This document shows, piece after piece, positions 1 through 6,799 of a stretch of DNA of 13,338 nucleotides. The stretch lies in contig JAWOIE010000192.1 of the NCBI GenBank assembly GCA_046484825.1, positions 1 through 13,338 on the forward strand, read 5' to 3'. Under the pieces are notes generated by a model that made no database searches, was not told the DNA's origin, and was given only the letters and a program-made list of their open reading frames with translations. This DNA is from CAJYAN01 sp046484825. GTDB taxonomy: Bacteria > Pseudomonadota > Gammaproteobacteria > UBA6429 > Thiohalophilaceae. How positions within the stretch are numbered: the first letter of the stretch is position 1; each line of letters starts with the position of its first letter. The position numbers and the translations under genes are program-made.

Positions 1-2
1 GC

Positions 3-140
3 TTTATGGGCAGCATGCCGGACGAAACGCAGCATAAGGGCCATGTGCCGATCCTGATTGTCGATGCCGGCACGCGCTTTGTCGCTCTCCAGGTCGATGC
101 CATCCTCGGCGAGCGCGAAGTGGTGGTGAAAAATCTGGGG
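3..140 (+). pseudogene. Fragment of a CheA-type chemotaxis kinase (CheW-like regulatory domain, ChpA/PilL-like)
   Basis: The reading frame starting at base 3 gives about 46 residues resembling the middle of a CheA/ChpA/PilL regulatory domain: a start like the usual YLGxLL element (FMGSM), then VPILIVDAGTRFVALQVDAILGE and the hallmark REVVVKNLG (reads EREVVVKNLG). In the family this CheW-like domain docks CheW and couples receptors to the kinase; ChpA/PilL proteins control type IV pilus motility. The similarity stops abruptly at about base 140, where related proteins continue with PQ; the next bases belong to another gene on the opposite strand. The left side runs off the window. No kinase residues are present, so nothing can be said about activity. 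Assignment is by motif recognition only. It could be a real broken gene or an assembly joint. Confidence 0.65.
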
Positions 141-657
141 ACTGCCCCAGCATTAACAACTGACGCGGCACCTGCGTCTCATGCTGGCGACTCAGGTGCG
201 CCTGCAGGCGGTACTGCGCCTCTTTGCGTAACTGGGTCAGTTGCTCGCCCAGTTTGAGATCCAGTTCCTGCAGGATCGGGCTCTTGCCCACATCCGTTAC
301 CACACCCACCTGGGCCAGCAGAAAGTCGCCGTAGACCAGGTGGGCCAGATGAAATTCCGGCGCACGATCGGTGAGCCTACCGAGCTCATCCACCGCCATG
401 GTGAAATCACCTTGCTTGAAATAAAACAGCCCCTTGAGCAGGCTGGCCTCATAATCCTTTGGATTCATACCGAGGCGACCATCCAGTTCGGCCAATAACT
501 GCTGCATGATCTCGCTGTCTTTTTCACGCACGATCGTGCCGCTGGCACTCGCCGTCTCGTGCCACTGCCTGTCCTGATTGGCATTCACCAGCCAGCTGGT
601 CAGCAGCACCAGCAGTGTCGTGGCGGCCAATCCTGTTTTGAGTAGACGTTGTTTCAT
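4..657 (-). CDS. Truncated N-terminal part of a TPR / L,D-transpeptidase-like periplasmic protein
   Basis: The start at 657 gives a hydrophobic N-terminal segment (residues about 8-25, ending WLVNA), a signal anchor or signal peptide. A helical TPR-like region follows (about 45-115: ASLLKGLFYFKQGDF, LAHLVYGDFLLAQ), then a charged helix (LKLGEQLTQLRKEAQYRLQAHL). This matches the N-terminal half of gammaproteobacterial L,D-transpeptidases, in which a YkuD catalytic domain would come next. That domain is absent. After about residue 172 (base 142) the frame reads arginine- and proline-rich sequence antisense to the chemotaxis-kinase fragment and reaches a chance stop at bases 4-6. Only 142-657 should be treated as genuine. 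It starts 12 bases after the stop of the TPR/NTF2 gene and probably shares its transcript. The transpeptidase identity rests on the N-terminal layout and the neighbour, not on a catalytic motif. Confidence 0.6.
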   Translation of the reverse strand: MKQRLLKTGLAATTLLVLLTSWLVNANQDRQWHETASASGTIVREKDSEIMQQLLAELDGRLGMNPKDYEASLLKGLFYFKQGDFTMAVDELGRLTDRAPEFHLAHLVYGDFLLAQVGVVTDVGKSPILQELDLKLGEQLTQLRKEAQYRLQAHLSRQHETQVPRQLLMLGQSPDFSPPLRARRGWHRPGERQSACRHRQSGSAHGPYAAFRPACCP

Positions 658-669
658 TTCAATAGGTAT

Positions 670-1650
670 TTACAAATTTCGCTCACTGACAATACGCCAG
701 CCCTGGTCAGTCTCTATCAGGATAAACTCCTTACGACCCTGGTCCGCATAAGTATCCGACTCGTATTGTTGCCGCACCTCAACCACCACGCGCTTATCGG
801 CCTCGTGGCGAATGGAAAAATCACTCAGGCGCACCTTGATCCATGCCGGGCGCCGGATGCGCTCCGCTCTTTGTGCCTGCCACTGGCGCCGGGACTGACC
901 CGGCGGATGATAGGCCAGTTCATAGTACTGCAAATACTCCTGCAACGACTGCGCCGACCACGCCGCCGCCCAGGACTCGAGCGTTGCCCTGATATCCTTG
1001 TCGACATCTGCGTCTGACAACGGCACTTCGACAGCGCTCTCTGACGCCAGCGGCGTCTCCGGAATCACCTCGGCGTCCGCCACGGGTTGCACCGAGGCCG
1101 AGGCCGCACGCACCGGCGCCTCCGCAGCCGGTGCGCTCAGCGGCGGGGCTTCCGCCATGACCGTCGCGACCGGTTTAACCGACAGGTCGGCCAGGGCACG
1201 CAACTGCAGCCGGCGTTGTGATGTGTCATCAAATTGCAGCGCCTTGCCGTAGGAATCCCGCGCCATTTCCACGTAAATTGCGGTCAGGTTTTCATATATA
1301 GCGGCATAACCGGCATGAGTGTTGAGCCCCTTTTCGAGCACCTGCTGGGCCTTTTTATAGTCACCCTGCGCGGCATAAATAACGGCAAGATTATTGTAGG
1401 CGTCCGGCAATTCCGGATAGCTATCGATCAGGGCCTCGTATACCGCCGCCGCCTGGGTCAGCTTGCCAGCCTGCGACAACTGACGCGCCTGGGTAAAACG
1501 GGCCTGCACCTCGGCATGGTTTGCCACGGAAATGGTCGGTGCGTTCTGCGCACTCAACGTACTGGGCAACAAGGCCATGCCCATGGCGAAAATCATTCCG
1601 GTCAGCTGCTTTTTGGGGGGGTACTTTAGTGTTCTAAACGACAAGCCCAT
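670..1650 (-). CDS. Secreted TPR protein with C-terminal NTF2-like (Csd6/L,D-transpeptidase-associated) domain
   Basis: About 326 residues from ATG at 1650. Residues 13-34 form a Sec signal peptide (KK, hydrophobic core, LSA before QNA). Residues about 45-140 contain about three TPR units, including DAYNNLAVIYAAQGDYKKAQQVLEKG. An Ala/Pro/Val-rich linker covers about 150-215. The C-terminal 110 residues look like the NTF2-like domain attached to Csd6-type L,D-transpeptidases (PGQSRRQWQAQRAERI, KVRLSDFSI, QQYESDTYADQGRKEFILIE, GWRIVSE). Probable role: periplasmic partner of the L,D-transpeptidase-like gene 12 bases downstream; this is inferred from domain and adjacency. Start choice: a TTG at 1710 would extend the frame by 20 codons, but a good -10 box lies inside that extension, so ATG 1650 is preferred. 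An AGGAG lies only one base before this ATG, unusually close; ATG at 1596 is a weaker alternative that keeps the signal core. A run of seven G (1615-1621) lies in the signal n-region. Confidence 0.82.
   Translation of the reverse strand: MGLSFRTLKYPPKKQLTGMIFAMGMALLPSTLSAQNAPTISVANHAEVQARFTQARQLSQAGKLTQAAAVYEALIDSYPELPDAYNNLAVIYAAQGDYKKAQQVLEKGLNTHAGYAAIYENLTAIYVEMARDSYGKALQFDDTSQRRLQLRALADLSVKPVATVMAEAPPLSAPAAEAPVRAASASVQPVADAEVIPETPLASESAVEVPLSDADVDKDIRATLESWAAAWSAQSLQEYLQYYELAYHPPGQSRRQWQAQRAERIRRPAWIKVRLSDFSIRHEADKRVVVEVRQQYESDTYADQGRKEFILIETDQGWRIVSERNL
1615..1621 (-). repeat. Seven-base G/C run in the signal-peptide region of the TPR/NTF2 gene
   Basis: Seven C on the coding strand fall between ATG 1650 and the hydrophobic core of the signal peptide. 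A slip would disrupt the frame from ATG 1650, but initiation at ATG 1596 would lie beyond it. Confidence 0.85.
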
Positions 1651-1690
1651 GCTCCTGTGTCGTGCCTGCTCAGGCGCTAAAATTTCAACG

Positions 1691-1719
1691 ATTATAGTAA
1701 CATATCTCAACCCTGTCGC
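1691..1719 (-). promoter_or_regulatory. Probable sigma-70 promoter for the TPR/NTF2 gene
   Basis: On the minus strand there is a perfect TATAAT at 1696-1691, preceded at exactly 17 bases by GCGACA (1719-1714), which matches four of six -35 positions. Transcription would begin near 1684, about 34 bases before the ATG at 1650. The -35 box lies just past the TAA of the M14 gene (1730-1728), so the last two genes could be transcribed apart from the amgK operon. Seen by eye only. Confidence 0.55.
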
Positions 1720-1727
1720 GTCTGCAA

Positions 1728-2768
1728 TTACGCCTCCACGTCACGGGATAAAGGTAACCGCTCCATCAGATAGCACAGGCAGTCCTGGCGAATAATATCG
1801 GTCTGCAGGGTCAACATAGAGGGCATCAGCGGGATTTTGGTAACCAGCTGGCCATCCACGACAGCAAAAAAGCGCGCGGCGATATCCTGTTGTTGTTCAT
1901 CCCAGGCATGCAACGGCAGCCGCTCGGCAGGCGGGACCGTGGCCAGCGGGGTGCCCGGCCTGAGTTCGCAAAAATTCAGCTGATCCAGATCGGCGCGCAG
2001 GCAGAGCCCTGGCACCGGGTTCGCGACCGGCGTTCCCTGGGGGCCCGCGATGGCAAAGACGACGTCCAGCGCGACCTTGACCACGGCGACCGTGTGAAAC
2101 AGGTCCAGGTCCTGCGGGTGCATGGCATGGCGCGGATGTTCGGACAGGTGCAGACAACTGTCGATCAACTCGGCGGCATGGGCGACACCCTGCGGCTCGC
2201 TGGGCCGGCCACACTCCACCGTGATGGCCGGACACAATCGGGCAAAGGCCAGCGACAGGACCGAATCCGGATTGCGAAAGTAGACCACGGTGCGGCTGAA
2301 CAGCCGCGCCAGGTGAAAAAAGCCCTGTTCCAGTTCGTTCAGGCAGGCATAGTGCGGATTGCGCCCGGTATTGTTATGGATGTCGATGCAGGCAAACACC
2401 CGGCGGGCACGCATGCGCTCCAGCACCTGACGCACCATGACGCTCTCGGCACTGTCGCCCTCGCCCTTCCAGATACGGTTGTAATCCGGCTGCGTGGGCA
2501 GACAGCGCTGCCCGTGGCGGGCCGCCGCGACATTGCCGATAAAGACACTCAAGGCGCGCGGCAGGCGTTGCCCCTGATACTTTTTCAGGATGTGCCTGAG
2601 CGCCTCCCAGCCTGTGACCTCGTTACCATGCAACAGCACCGAGACGAACAACGGCTCGGCGCGTTCGCCGGGCAGGTGAATCAGCGTCGGCCCGGGCAGG
2701 AAGGTATGCAAGGTAGTGGCCTCCTGGTCCAACAGTCCCGCCGGCAGGTAATCGAATTCTTGCAACAT
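1728..2768 (-). CDS. Succinylglutamate desuccinylase/aspartoacylase-family (M14-like) zinc deacylase
   Basis: About 346 residues from ATG 2768. The family hydrolyses amide bonds of N-acyl amino acids with one zinc ion. Visible zinc ligands are H47 and E50 in LHGNEVTG, and H131 in CIDIHNNTG. The N97-R98 pair (DYNRIW) fits the substrate-carboxylate site, and E185 (ITVECG) fits the catalytic glutamate. All key residues are present, so it should be active. The substrate is unknown: it is not astE by context, since no arginine-degradation genes are near. The preceding ligase gene ends TAA two bases before the ATG (TAAGTATG), suggesting translational coupling. A GTG at 2783 would add five residues and overlap the ligase gene; ATG is chosen. 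The constant pairing with an ATP-dependent carboxylate-amine ligase suggests a make-and-cleave pair acting on one acyl or gamma-glutamyl amide; this is inference. Confidence 0.9.
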   Translation of the reverse strand: MLQEFDYLPAGLLDQEATTLHTFLPGPTLIHLPGERAEPLFVSVLLHGNEVTGWEALRHILKKYQGQRLPRALSVFIGNVAAARHGQRCLPTQPDYNRIWKGEGDSAESVMVRQVLERMRARRVFACIDIHNNTGRNPHYACLNELEQGFFHLARLFSRTVVYFRNPDSVLSLAFARLCPAITVECGRPSEPQGVAHAAELIDSCLHLSEHPRHAMHPQDLDLFHTVAVVKVALDVVFAIAGPQGTPVANPVPGLCLRADLDQLNFCELRPGTPLATVPPAERLPLHAWDEQQQDIAARFFAVVDGQLVTKIPLMPSMLTLQTDIIRQDCLCYLMERLPLSRDVEA

Positions 2769-2770
2769 AC

Positions 2771-4204
2771 TTATAGGGTCCACTGGTGAACGGGTTCACC
2801 GCTATTTTGTCTTTCCAGGTAGGCCGCCAGCAGGGCGCGCATGTCACGACCATGCTTGTCGACAAAGGCCTGCTGCCACTGTGCGCCATTTTGCCGCGTA
2901 CTGACTCGTTCACGGATAATGCCGAGATACTCGCCAATATCCGCAGCGGCGACATCGTGCGCCTGCAGGCCTGCAGCGGCCAGGGGCAGCAACTGTTCCA
3001 GGATCAGCTCGCGCACCGGCCAGCGTCGGCCGTCGAACCAGCGCAGCTGGGCGCCCAGGCCAAAGCGGGCCGCCTCATAAAAATTATCCCGCGCATATTC
3101 GAAGCACAGCTGCTGCTCCGCCGGCACCGCCTGAGTGGCCACGGCGTTGACCAGACCATAAAAAAAGGCGGCGTTGGCAATGGCGTCGATCACCGTGGGG
3201 CCAGCGGGCACCACGCGGTGTTCGATGCGCAGGTGCGGCTGGCCCGCGGCATCAAACCCGAGCAGGGGCCGGTTCCAGCGCCAGATCGTACCATTGTGCA
3301 GGCGCAAATGTGGCAGCGGTTGTGCCGCTGTCGACAGGTCCACCGGCAGCATCACCGGATAGTGCTGCAGGTTCTCGCTAAAACACTCAAACAGCGATGC
3401 CCGCACATAGGCCGAGCCAAAACTCACCCGGCGGATGGGGCCGAAGGCCGCGCCCGCATAGCCACCGACGGCCACGGCCTGCTCAAACAGGGGGATGCGG
3501 GTCTCGTGCCAGAGATTTTTACCGAACAGAAAGGGTGAGTTGGCCGCCAGCGCCACCATGGGCGCCGAGACAATGGTGCTGGCATTGAACAGGCGTACCG
3601 CGTCGCGCGGGTCAACCTGCAGGTGGATCTGGAATGAGGTCGCCGCCGACTCCAGCATGACATCACGGTGGGTAACGTGCAGGTGCTCCTTGCCGACAAT
3701 ATCGAGGGTGAGCGGTTTGCCATGGCGCTGGTGAAACACCTCGCGGTTGAGGGCGCGATAGCGTTCCATGGAAGACATATTGGCCAGGTTGAGCATGTCA
3801 TTTTCCACCGTGGGCAGGATCCCCACCATGACCAGTTGCGTCTCCAGCTCGGCGGCCACCTGACGACACTGTCGCCAGGTGGCATTGAGTTCGTTGTGCA
3901 TGGCGGTAAAAACATGTCCCTGCAGCACACGTGGCACGCTGTTGACCTCGACATTGAAGGCCGCCAGCTCCGGGCTGGCGAGGGGGCTGTCGAGGCGTTG
4001 TAAAAACGCCTGATTCAAGGGCGCCGGCAGGCCCTCGGCATCCACCAGCCATGACTCCAGCTCGAAACCGGTGCACTGCGGGTCACGGGACAGGACGCCA
4101 TCGGCAAACCAGTGCTGCAGGGTCCGGGTCTCCTCCGCCAGCTGCGCGCGAAAGGCGGCAAACTCGGCGTCACTGAAACGGCTGTGACTGATCTCATCGC
4201 CCAT
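2771..4204 (-). CDS. GCS2-family carboxylate-amine ligase (glutamate-cysteine ligase type)
   Basis: 477 residues. The GCS2 family joins the gamma-carboxyl of glutamate, or a related acid, to an amine using ATP. Diagnostic segments are GFELESWLVD (46-55, acidic Mg-ATP residues), FNVEVNSVP (83-91), SFQIHLQVD (190-198, the Q-x-H element), ALAANSPFLFG (219-229) and ETRIPLF (234-240). The length is near the upper end for GCS2 proteins, and no ATP-grasp domain is fused. Homologues are often annotated as glutamate-cysteine ligase, but the classic gammaproteobacterial GshA is a different (GCS1) type, so the glutathione role is not secure and no gene symbol is given. The start is set by AGGAGT at 4214-4209, four bases from the ATG. 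The TAG stop of murU overlaps that ribosome site. It is probably co-transcribed with amgK-murU and coupled to the M14 deacylase downstream. Confidence 0.88.
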   Translation of the reverse strand: MGDEISHSRFSDAEFAAFRAQLAEETRTLQHWFADGVLSRDPQCTGFELESWLVDAEGLPAPLNQAFLQRLDSPLASPELAAFNVEVNSVPRVLQGHVFTAMHNELNATWRQCRQVAAELETQLVMVGILPTVENDMLNLANMSSMERYRALNREVFHQRHGKPLTLDIVGKEHLHVTHRDVMLESAATSFQIHLQVDPRDAVRLFNASTIVSAPMVALAANSPFLFGKNLWHETRIPLFEQAVAVGGYAGAAFGPIRRVSFGSAYVRASLFECFSENLQHYPVMLPVDLSTAAQPLPHLRLHNGTIWRWNRPLLGFDAAGQPHLRIEHRVVPAGPTVIDAIANAAFFYGLVNAVATQAVPAEQQLCFEYARDNFYEAARFGLGAQLRWFDGRRWPVRELILEQLLPLAAAGLQAHDVAAADIGEYLGIIRERVSTRQNGAQWQQAFVDKHGRDMRALLAAYLERQNSGEPVHQWTL

Positions 4205-4208
4205 AATG

Positions 4209-4214
4209 ACTCCT
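4209..4214 (-). promoter_or_regulatory. Ribosome binding site of the GCS2 ligase, overlapping the murU stop
   Basis: AGGAGT on the minus strand lies four bases before the ATG at 4204. Its first two bases are the last two of the murU TAG stop (4215-4213), giving TAGGAGT. This fixes the ligase start and ties its translation to murU termination. Confidence 0.7.
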
Positions 4215-4887
4215 AGCCACCGGTCTCGGTAAGCGCCTGCTCCAGTTGCAGCAGGCGGGCGGGGGTACCCACATCCGACCAGCGGCCGCGGTAGTGTTCC
4301 GCACTCACCTGGCCCCGGGCCATGGCCGCACGCAACAGGGGGGCGAGGGGAAAGACCCCAGCCGCACAGCCCGCAAACAGCGCCGCGGCATACACACCGA
4401 GGCCACTGAAGGTGAGTTTGCTGTCCGCCTCGGCCTGCGCGTAGCCACGGGCATCGATGGCAAAATCGCCCTGCGGGTGATGGGCGGGATTGTCCACCAG
4501 CACCAGATGGGCCAGGCCCGTCAGCGTCTGCGGCAGTTGCCGCAGCGGGTAGTCGGTCCAGACATCGGCATTGATGACGACAAAGGGGCCCTCGCCCAGC
4601 AGCGGCAGGGCATTGAAAATACCGCCACCGGTTTCGAGTGCCTGCGCCCCCTCATGGAGGTATTCAATACGCAGGCCATAGGCCTCGCCATTGCCGAGCG
4701 CGGCCGGGATCTGCTCACCCAGCCAGGCGAGATTGATCACGACCTCATGCAGGCCGGCCTCGGCCAGACGTAACAGGTGATACTCGATCAGGCTACGGCC
4801 GGCGACCCGGAGCAACGGCTTGGGGGTGGTATCGGTGAGGGGGCGCATACGCTCCCCACGACCGGCGGCGAGGATCATGGCCTTCAC
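4213..4887 (-). CDS. murU: N-acetylmuramate alpha-1-phosphate uridylyltransferase MurU
   Basis: 224 residues, the usual size for MurU. It converts MurNAc alpha-1-phosphate and UTP to UDP-MurNAc in the cytoplasm, the last step of the recycling route that bypasses de novo UDP-MurNAc synthesis and hence fosfomycin's target. The nucleotidyltransferase signature is complete: LAAGRGERMRPLTDTTPKPLL (6-26, with K23), ETGGGI (85-90), metal-binding D108 in VINADVWTD, and WSDVGTP near the C-terminus. The first codon is GTG at 4887, overlapping the amgK stop as GTGA; this yields the family-typical MKAMILAAG. An ATG three codons in is less likely. A generic sugar-1-phosphate nucleotidyltransferase is the fallback, but the amgK neighbour makes MurU the best call. 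Confidence 0.95.
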   Translation of the reverse strand: MKAMILAAGRGERMRPLTDTTPKPLLRVAGRSLIEYHLLRLAEAGLHEVVINLAWLGEQIPAALGNGEAYGLRIEYLHEGAQALETGGGIFNALPLLGEGPFVVINADVWTDYPLRQLPQTLTGLAHLVLVDNPAHHPQGDFAIDARGYAQAEADSKLTFSGLGVYAAALFAGCAAGVFPLAPLLRAAMARGQVSAEHYRGRWSDVGTPARLLQLEQALTETGG

Positions 4888-5903
4888 GCCGGGGCCACCG
4901 CCGCGTCCGCCAGGCGTTCGGCAATCGCCAGTTCCTGCAGAAGCCCATAAAAGTCACTCAGGCTGTCGTGGCGTTGGCAGGCCTCCAGCACGTAGGCAAA
5001 GGTCAGGGGAATATCCTTGAGGTAGCCGGACTTCTGATCCCGGTAGTGCAGGCGACAGAAAATCCCGCTGGCCTTGAGATGGCGCTGCACGCCCATAAGG
5101 TCAAACCAGCGAAGAAACAGGGACGGACTAATGCCACGCAAACCGCCCTGACGCAACCACTGGCCATAATACGCCAGCGCCCACGCTTCGACCCGCGCCT
5201 GTGGCCAGCGGATATAACAGTCGCGCAACAGCGAGACCAGGTCATAGGTTAGCGGGCCGATAACGGCATCCTGAAAATCGATCACCCCCGGCCGGGGTTC
5301 GCAGGCCATGAGATTGCGCGAGTGATAATCACGATGGACAACCACTTTGGGCTGCGCCAGCGCGGATTCCAGCAGCAACTGAAAACCGGCCTCCAGGCGT
5401 TGCTCCTGCGCGGCCGTCAGGCTGATACCGAGGTGCCGGTCCAGTAGCCAGTCACGAAACAGGGCCATTTCCTGCCACAACAACCCGGTACCGTAGGGCG
5501 GCAGCTTCGCCACAGGGGTCGGGATCGACTGAATTTTCAGCAGCGCCTGGAGGGCGTCACCATAGAGGGCATCGGCCGTGTCGCCGTTGAGCACCTGCAG
5601 GTAGCTCACCTCACCGAGGTCGGACAACAATAAAAAACCCTGCGACAGATCCTCTGCCAGCACCTGCGGGGTATGGACGCCGGCCCCGGCCAGCAGCCGG
5701 GCAATGGCAATAAAGGGCAGTGGATTTTCCCGTCCCGGTGGTGCATCCATGACAATCGCGCTGTGTCGGGCACCGGCGTCACCATAGTGGACGCGAAAAT
5801 AACGCCGAAAACTCGCGTCCGCCGAGGCGGGGGCCACATCAAACTCCTCATGGCCCAGCACCTGGGGGAGCCACGTCATGATCTGCTGTAAACGGTAATC
5901 CAA
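4884..5903 (-). CDS. amgK: Anomeric N-acetylmuramate/N-acetylglucosamine kinase AmgK
   Basis: 339 residues of the aminoglycoside-phosphotransferase/choline-kinase fold. AmgK phosphorylates the anomeric hydroxyl of MurNAc, and also GlcNAc, recovered from turned-over peptidoglycan and feeds MurU. The catalytic loop HRDYHSRN (190-197) and the metal-binding DFQDA (209-213) are intact. The N-lobe shows SFRRYFRV (31-38) and VMDAPPGRE (51-59), both typical of this family. The start is TTG at 5903, supported by GGAG at 5913-5910 six bases upstream; the next ATG, eight codons in, would remove part of the N-terminal helix seen in relatives. It overlaps murU by four bases. The gene diverges from the acyltransferase-lptD operon across a roughly 70-base region. 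Confidence 0.95.
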   Translation of the reverse strand: MDYRLQQIMTWLPQVLGHEEFDVAPASADASFRRYFRVHYGDAGARHSAIVMDAPPGRENPLPFIAIARLLAGAGVHTPQVLAEDLSQGFLLLSDLGEVSYLQVLNGDTADALYGDALQALLKIQSIPTPVAKLPPYGTGLLWQEMALFRDWLLDRHLGISLTAAQEQRLEAGFQLLLESALAQPKVVVHRDYHSRNLMACEPRPGVIDFQDAVIGPLTYDLVSLLRDCYIRWPQARVEAWALAYYGQWLRQGGLRGISPSLFLRWFDLMGVQRHLKASGIFCRLHYRDQKSGYLKDIPLTFAYVLEACQRHDSLSDFYGLLQELAIAERLADAAVAPA

Positions 5904-5909
5904 CTTTCA

Positions 5910-5913
5910 CTCC
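5910..5913 (-). promoter_or_regulatory. Ribosome binding site supporting a TTG start for amgK
   Basis: GGAG lies six bases before TTG 5903 on the minus strand, a normal spacing. No comparable site precedes the in-frame ATG eight codons downstream, so the site decides the start. Confidence 0.55.
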
Positions 5914-5918
5914 GCAAT

Positions 5919-5949
5919 GGGTTCAGGCAAACTGCAGACACTATAATAT
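5919..5949 (+). promoter_or_regulatory. AT-rich divergent promoter region between amgK and the acyltransferase-lptD operon
   Basis: The gap between the two divergent starts contains a perfect TATAAT on the + strand at 5942-5947. The reverse strand of the same AT-rich block offers TATTAT (5949-5944) or TATAGT (5944-5939) for amgK. No good -35 hexamer is visible at the right distance on either strand; the + strand has only GGGTTC at 17 bases. If the + box is used, transcription starts near 5954, which excludes a TTG at 5951 as start of the next gene. No sigma-E-like motif of the kind known for E. coli lptD was seen here. Confidence 0.38.
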
Positions 5950-5977
5950 ATTGGCCTCTTTAGCGTATAGCCGGAAT

Positions 5978-6781
5978 ATGCACCGTCCCCAACCTCACGC
6001 CCAGCACCCTTCCCTTCCTCACCGGCACCACAACGCCGGGCGTTTTGCCAACGCCACCCCAGCACGCACCGACCTGCTCGATGTGTTGCGCGGTAGTGCC
6101 ATTGCCCTGATGTTTGTCTATCACTTTTGTTACGACCTGACGTACTACGGCCTGGCGCAGTTCGACTTTTATCACGGTCCGTTCTGGCCCTATTTTCGCC
6201 TGGTCATTGTCAGCAGTTTTTTATTCATCGTCGGTATCAGCCTGCACCTGGCCACGCGCCATGGGCTCAACGCCCGACGCTTTGGGCGCCGTCTGGCCTG
6301 GTTGCTAAGCTACGCCGCACTCGTCAGCCTTGGCAGTTATCTGCTGTTTGCCGAGCGCTGGATATTTTTTGGCATACTGCATTTTATTGCCGTAGCCAGT
6401 GTCGCCGGTCTGTGGTTTTCCCGTTACCGCTGGCTCAACCTGTGGCTGGGCCTGGCCCTGATCCTGCTCGGCAGCCAGTGGACGCACCCGCTGTTCGACC
6501 ACCCGTTGCTACAGTGGCTCGGCATGGTCACGCGCCTGCCGGCGACTGAGGATTATGTGCCCTTGCTGCCCTGGTTTGGCGTGGTCCTGCTGGGAATGTT
6601 TTGTGGCAAACAGCTGTTTACGCAATCGCCGCCGCCGGCCATGCTTCACTGGCAGCCACAGGGCCCGTTGGCGCGGTTACTGGCGCTGGCCGGACGCCAC
6701 AGTCTGCACATCTATATGCTGCATCAACCTTTATTCCTGGCAATGTTGTATCCTGTTTCTCTTTTGATTGGCCGTGGCTAG
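5978..6781 (+). CDS. DUF1624 / heparan-alpha-glucosaminide N-acetyltransferase-like membrane protein
   Basis: 267 residues from ATG 5978, preceded by a weak CGGA. After a His/Pro-rich cytoplasmic N-terminus comes the family hallmark RTDLLDVLRGSAIALMFVYH (30-49), leading into the first of about six or seven membrane helices. Other family motifs are FLFIVGISLHLA (81-92), FFGILHFIAVAS (130-141), PLLPWFGVVLLG (195-206) and GRHSLHIYMLHQPLF (239-253). HGSNAT relatives move acetyl groups from cytoplasmic acetyl-CoA to glucosamine residues on the far side of a membrane; the bacterial DUF1624 substrate is not generally known. Its stop lies 18 bases before lptD, suggesting co-transcription. The context (MurNAc/GlcNAc salvage on one side, LPS export on the other) points to an envelope sugar as acceptor, by inference only. 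A TTG at 5951 would add nine residues but lies upstream of the likely transcription start. Confidence 0.88.
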   Translation: MHRPQPHAQHPSLPHRHHNAGRFANATPARTDLLDVLRGSAIALMFVYHFCYDLTYYGLAQFDFYHGPFWPYFRLVIVSSFLFIVGISLHLATRHGLNARRFGRRLAWLLSYAALVSLGSYLLFAERWIFFGILHFIAVASVAGLWFSRYRWLNLWLGLALILLGSQWTHPLFDHPLLQWLGMVTRLPATEDYVPLLPWFGVVLLGMFCGKQLFTQSPPPAMLHWQPQGPLARLLALAGRHSLHIYMLHQPLFLAMLYPVSLLIGRG

Positions 6782-6799
6782 CTTTTTTGAATCCGATAA

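Noticed and set aside
136..148. A GGGG...CCCC arrangement at the junction near base 140, as a possible hairpin or attachment site
   Set aside because: The arms are only four bases and the rest is asymmetric. It is too short to support a terminator, recombination site or target duplication.
1651..1710. TTG start at 1710 for the TPR/NTF2 protein
   Set aside because: The extra 20 codons contain the likely -10 box and would place a charged stretch ahead of the signal peptide.
1890..2789. A 299-codon + strand frame opposite the M14 deacylase
   Set aside because: The minus strand has all the zinc and catalytic residues of a known family. The + strand product shows no family features.
6792..6799. 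TCCGATAA just before the lptD start, resembling a FliA -10 element
   Set aside because: No TAAA-like -35 lies at the required distance, and the element abuts the ATG, leaving no leader.
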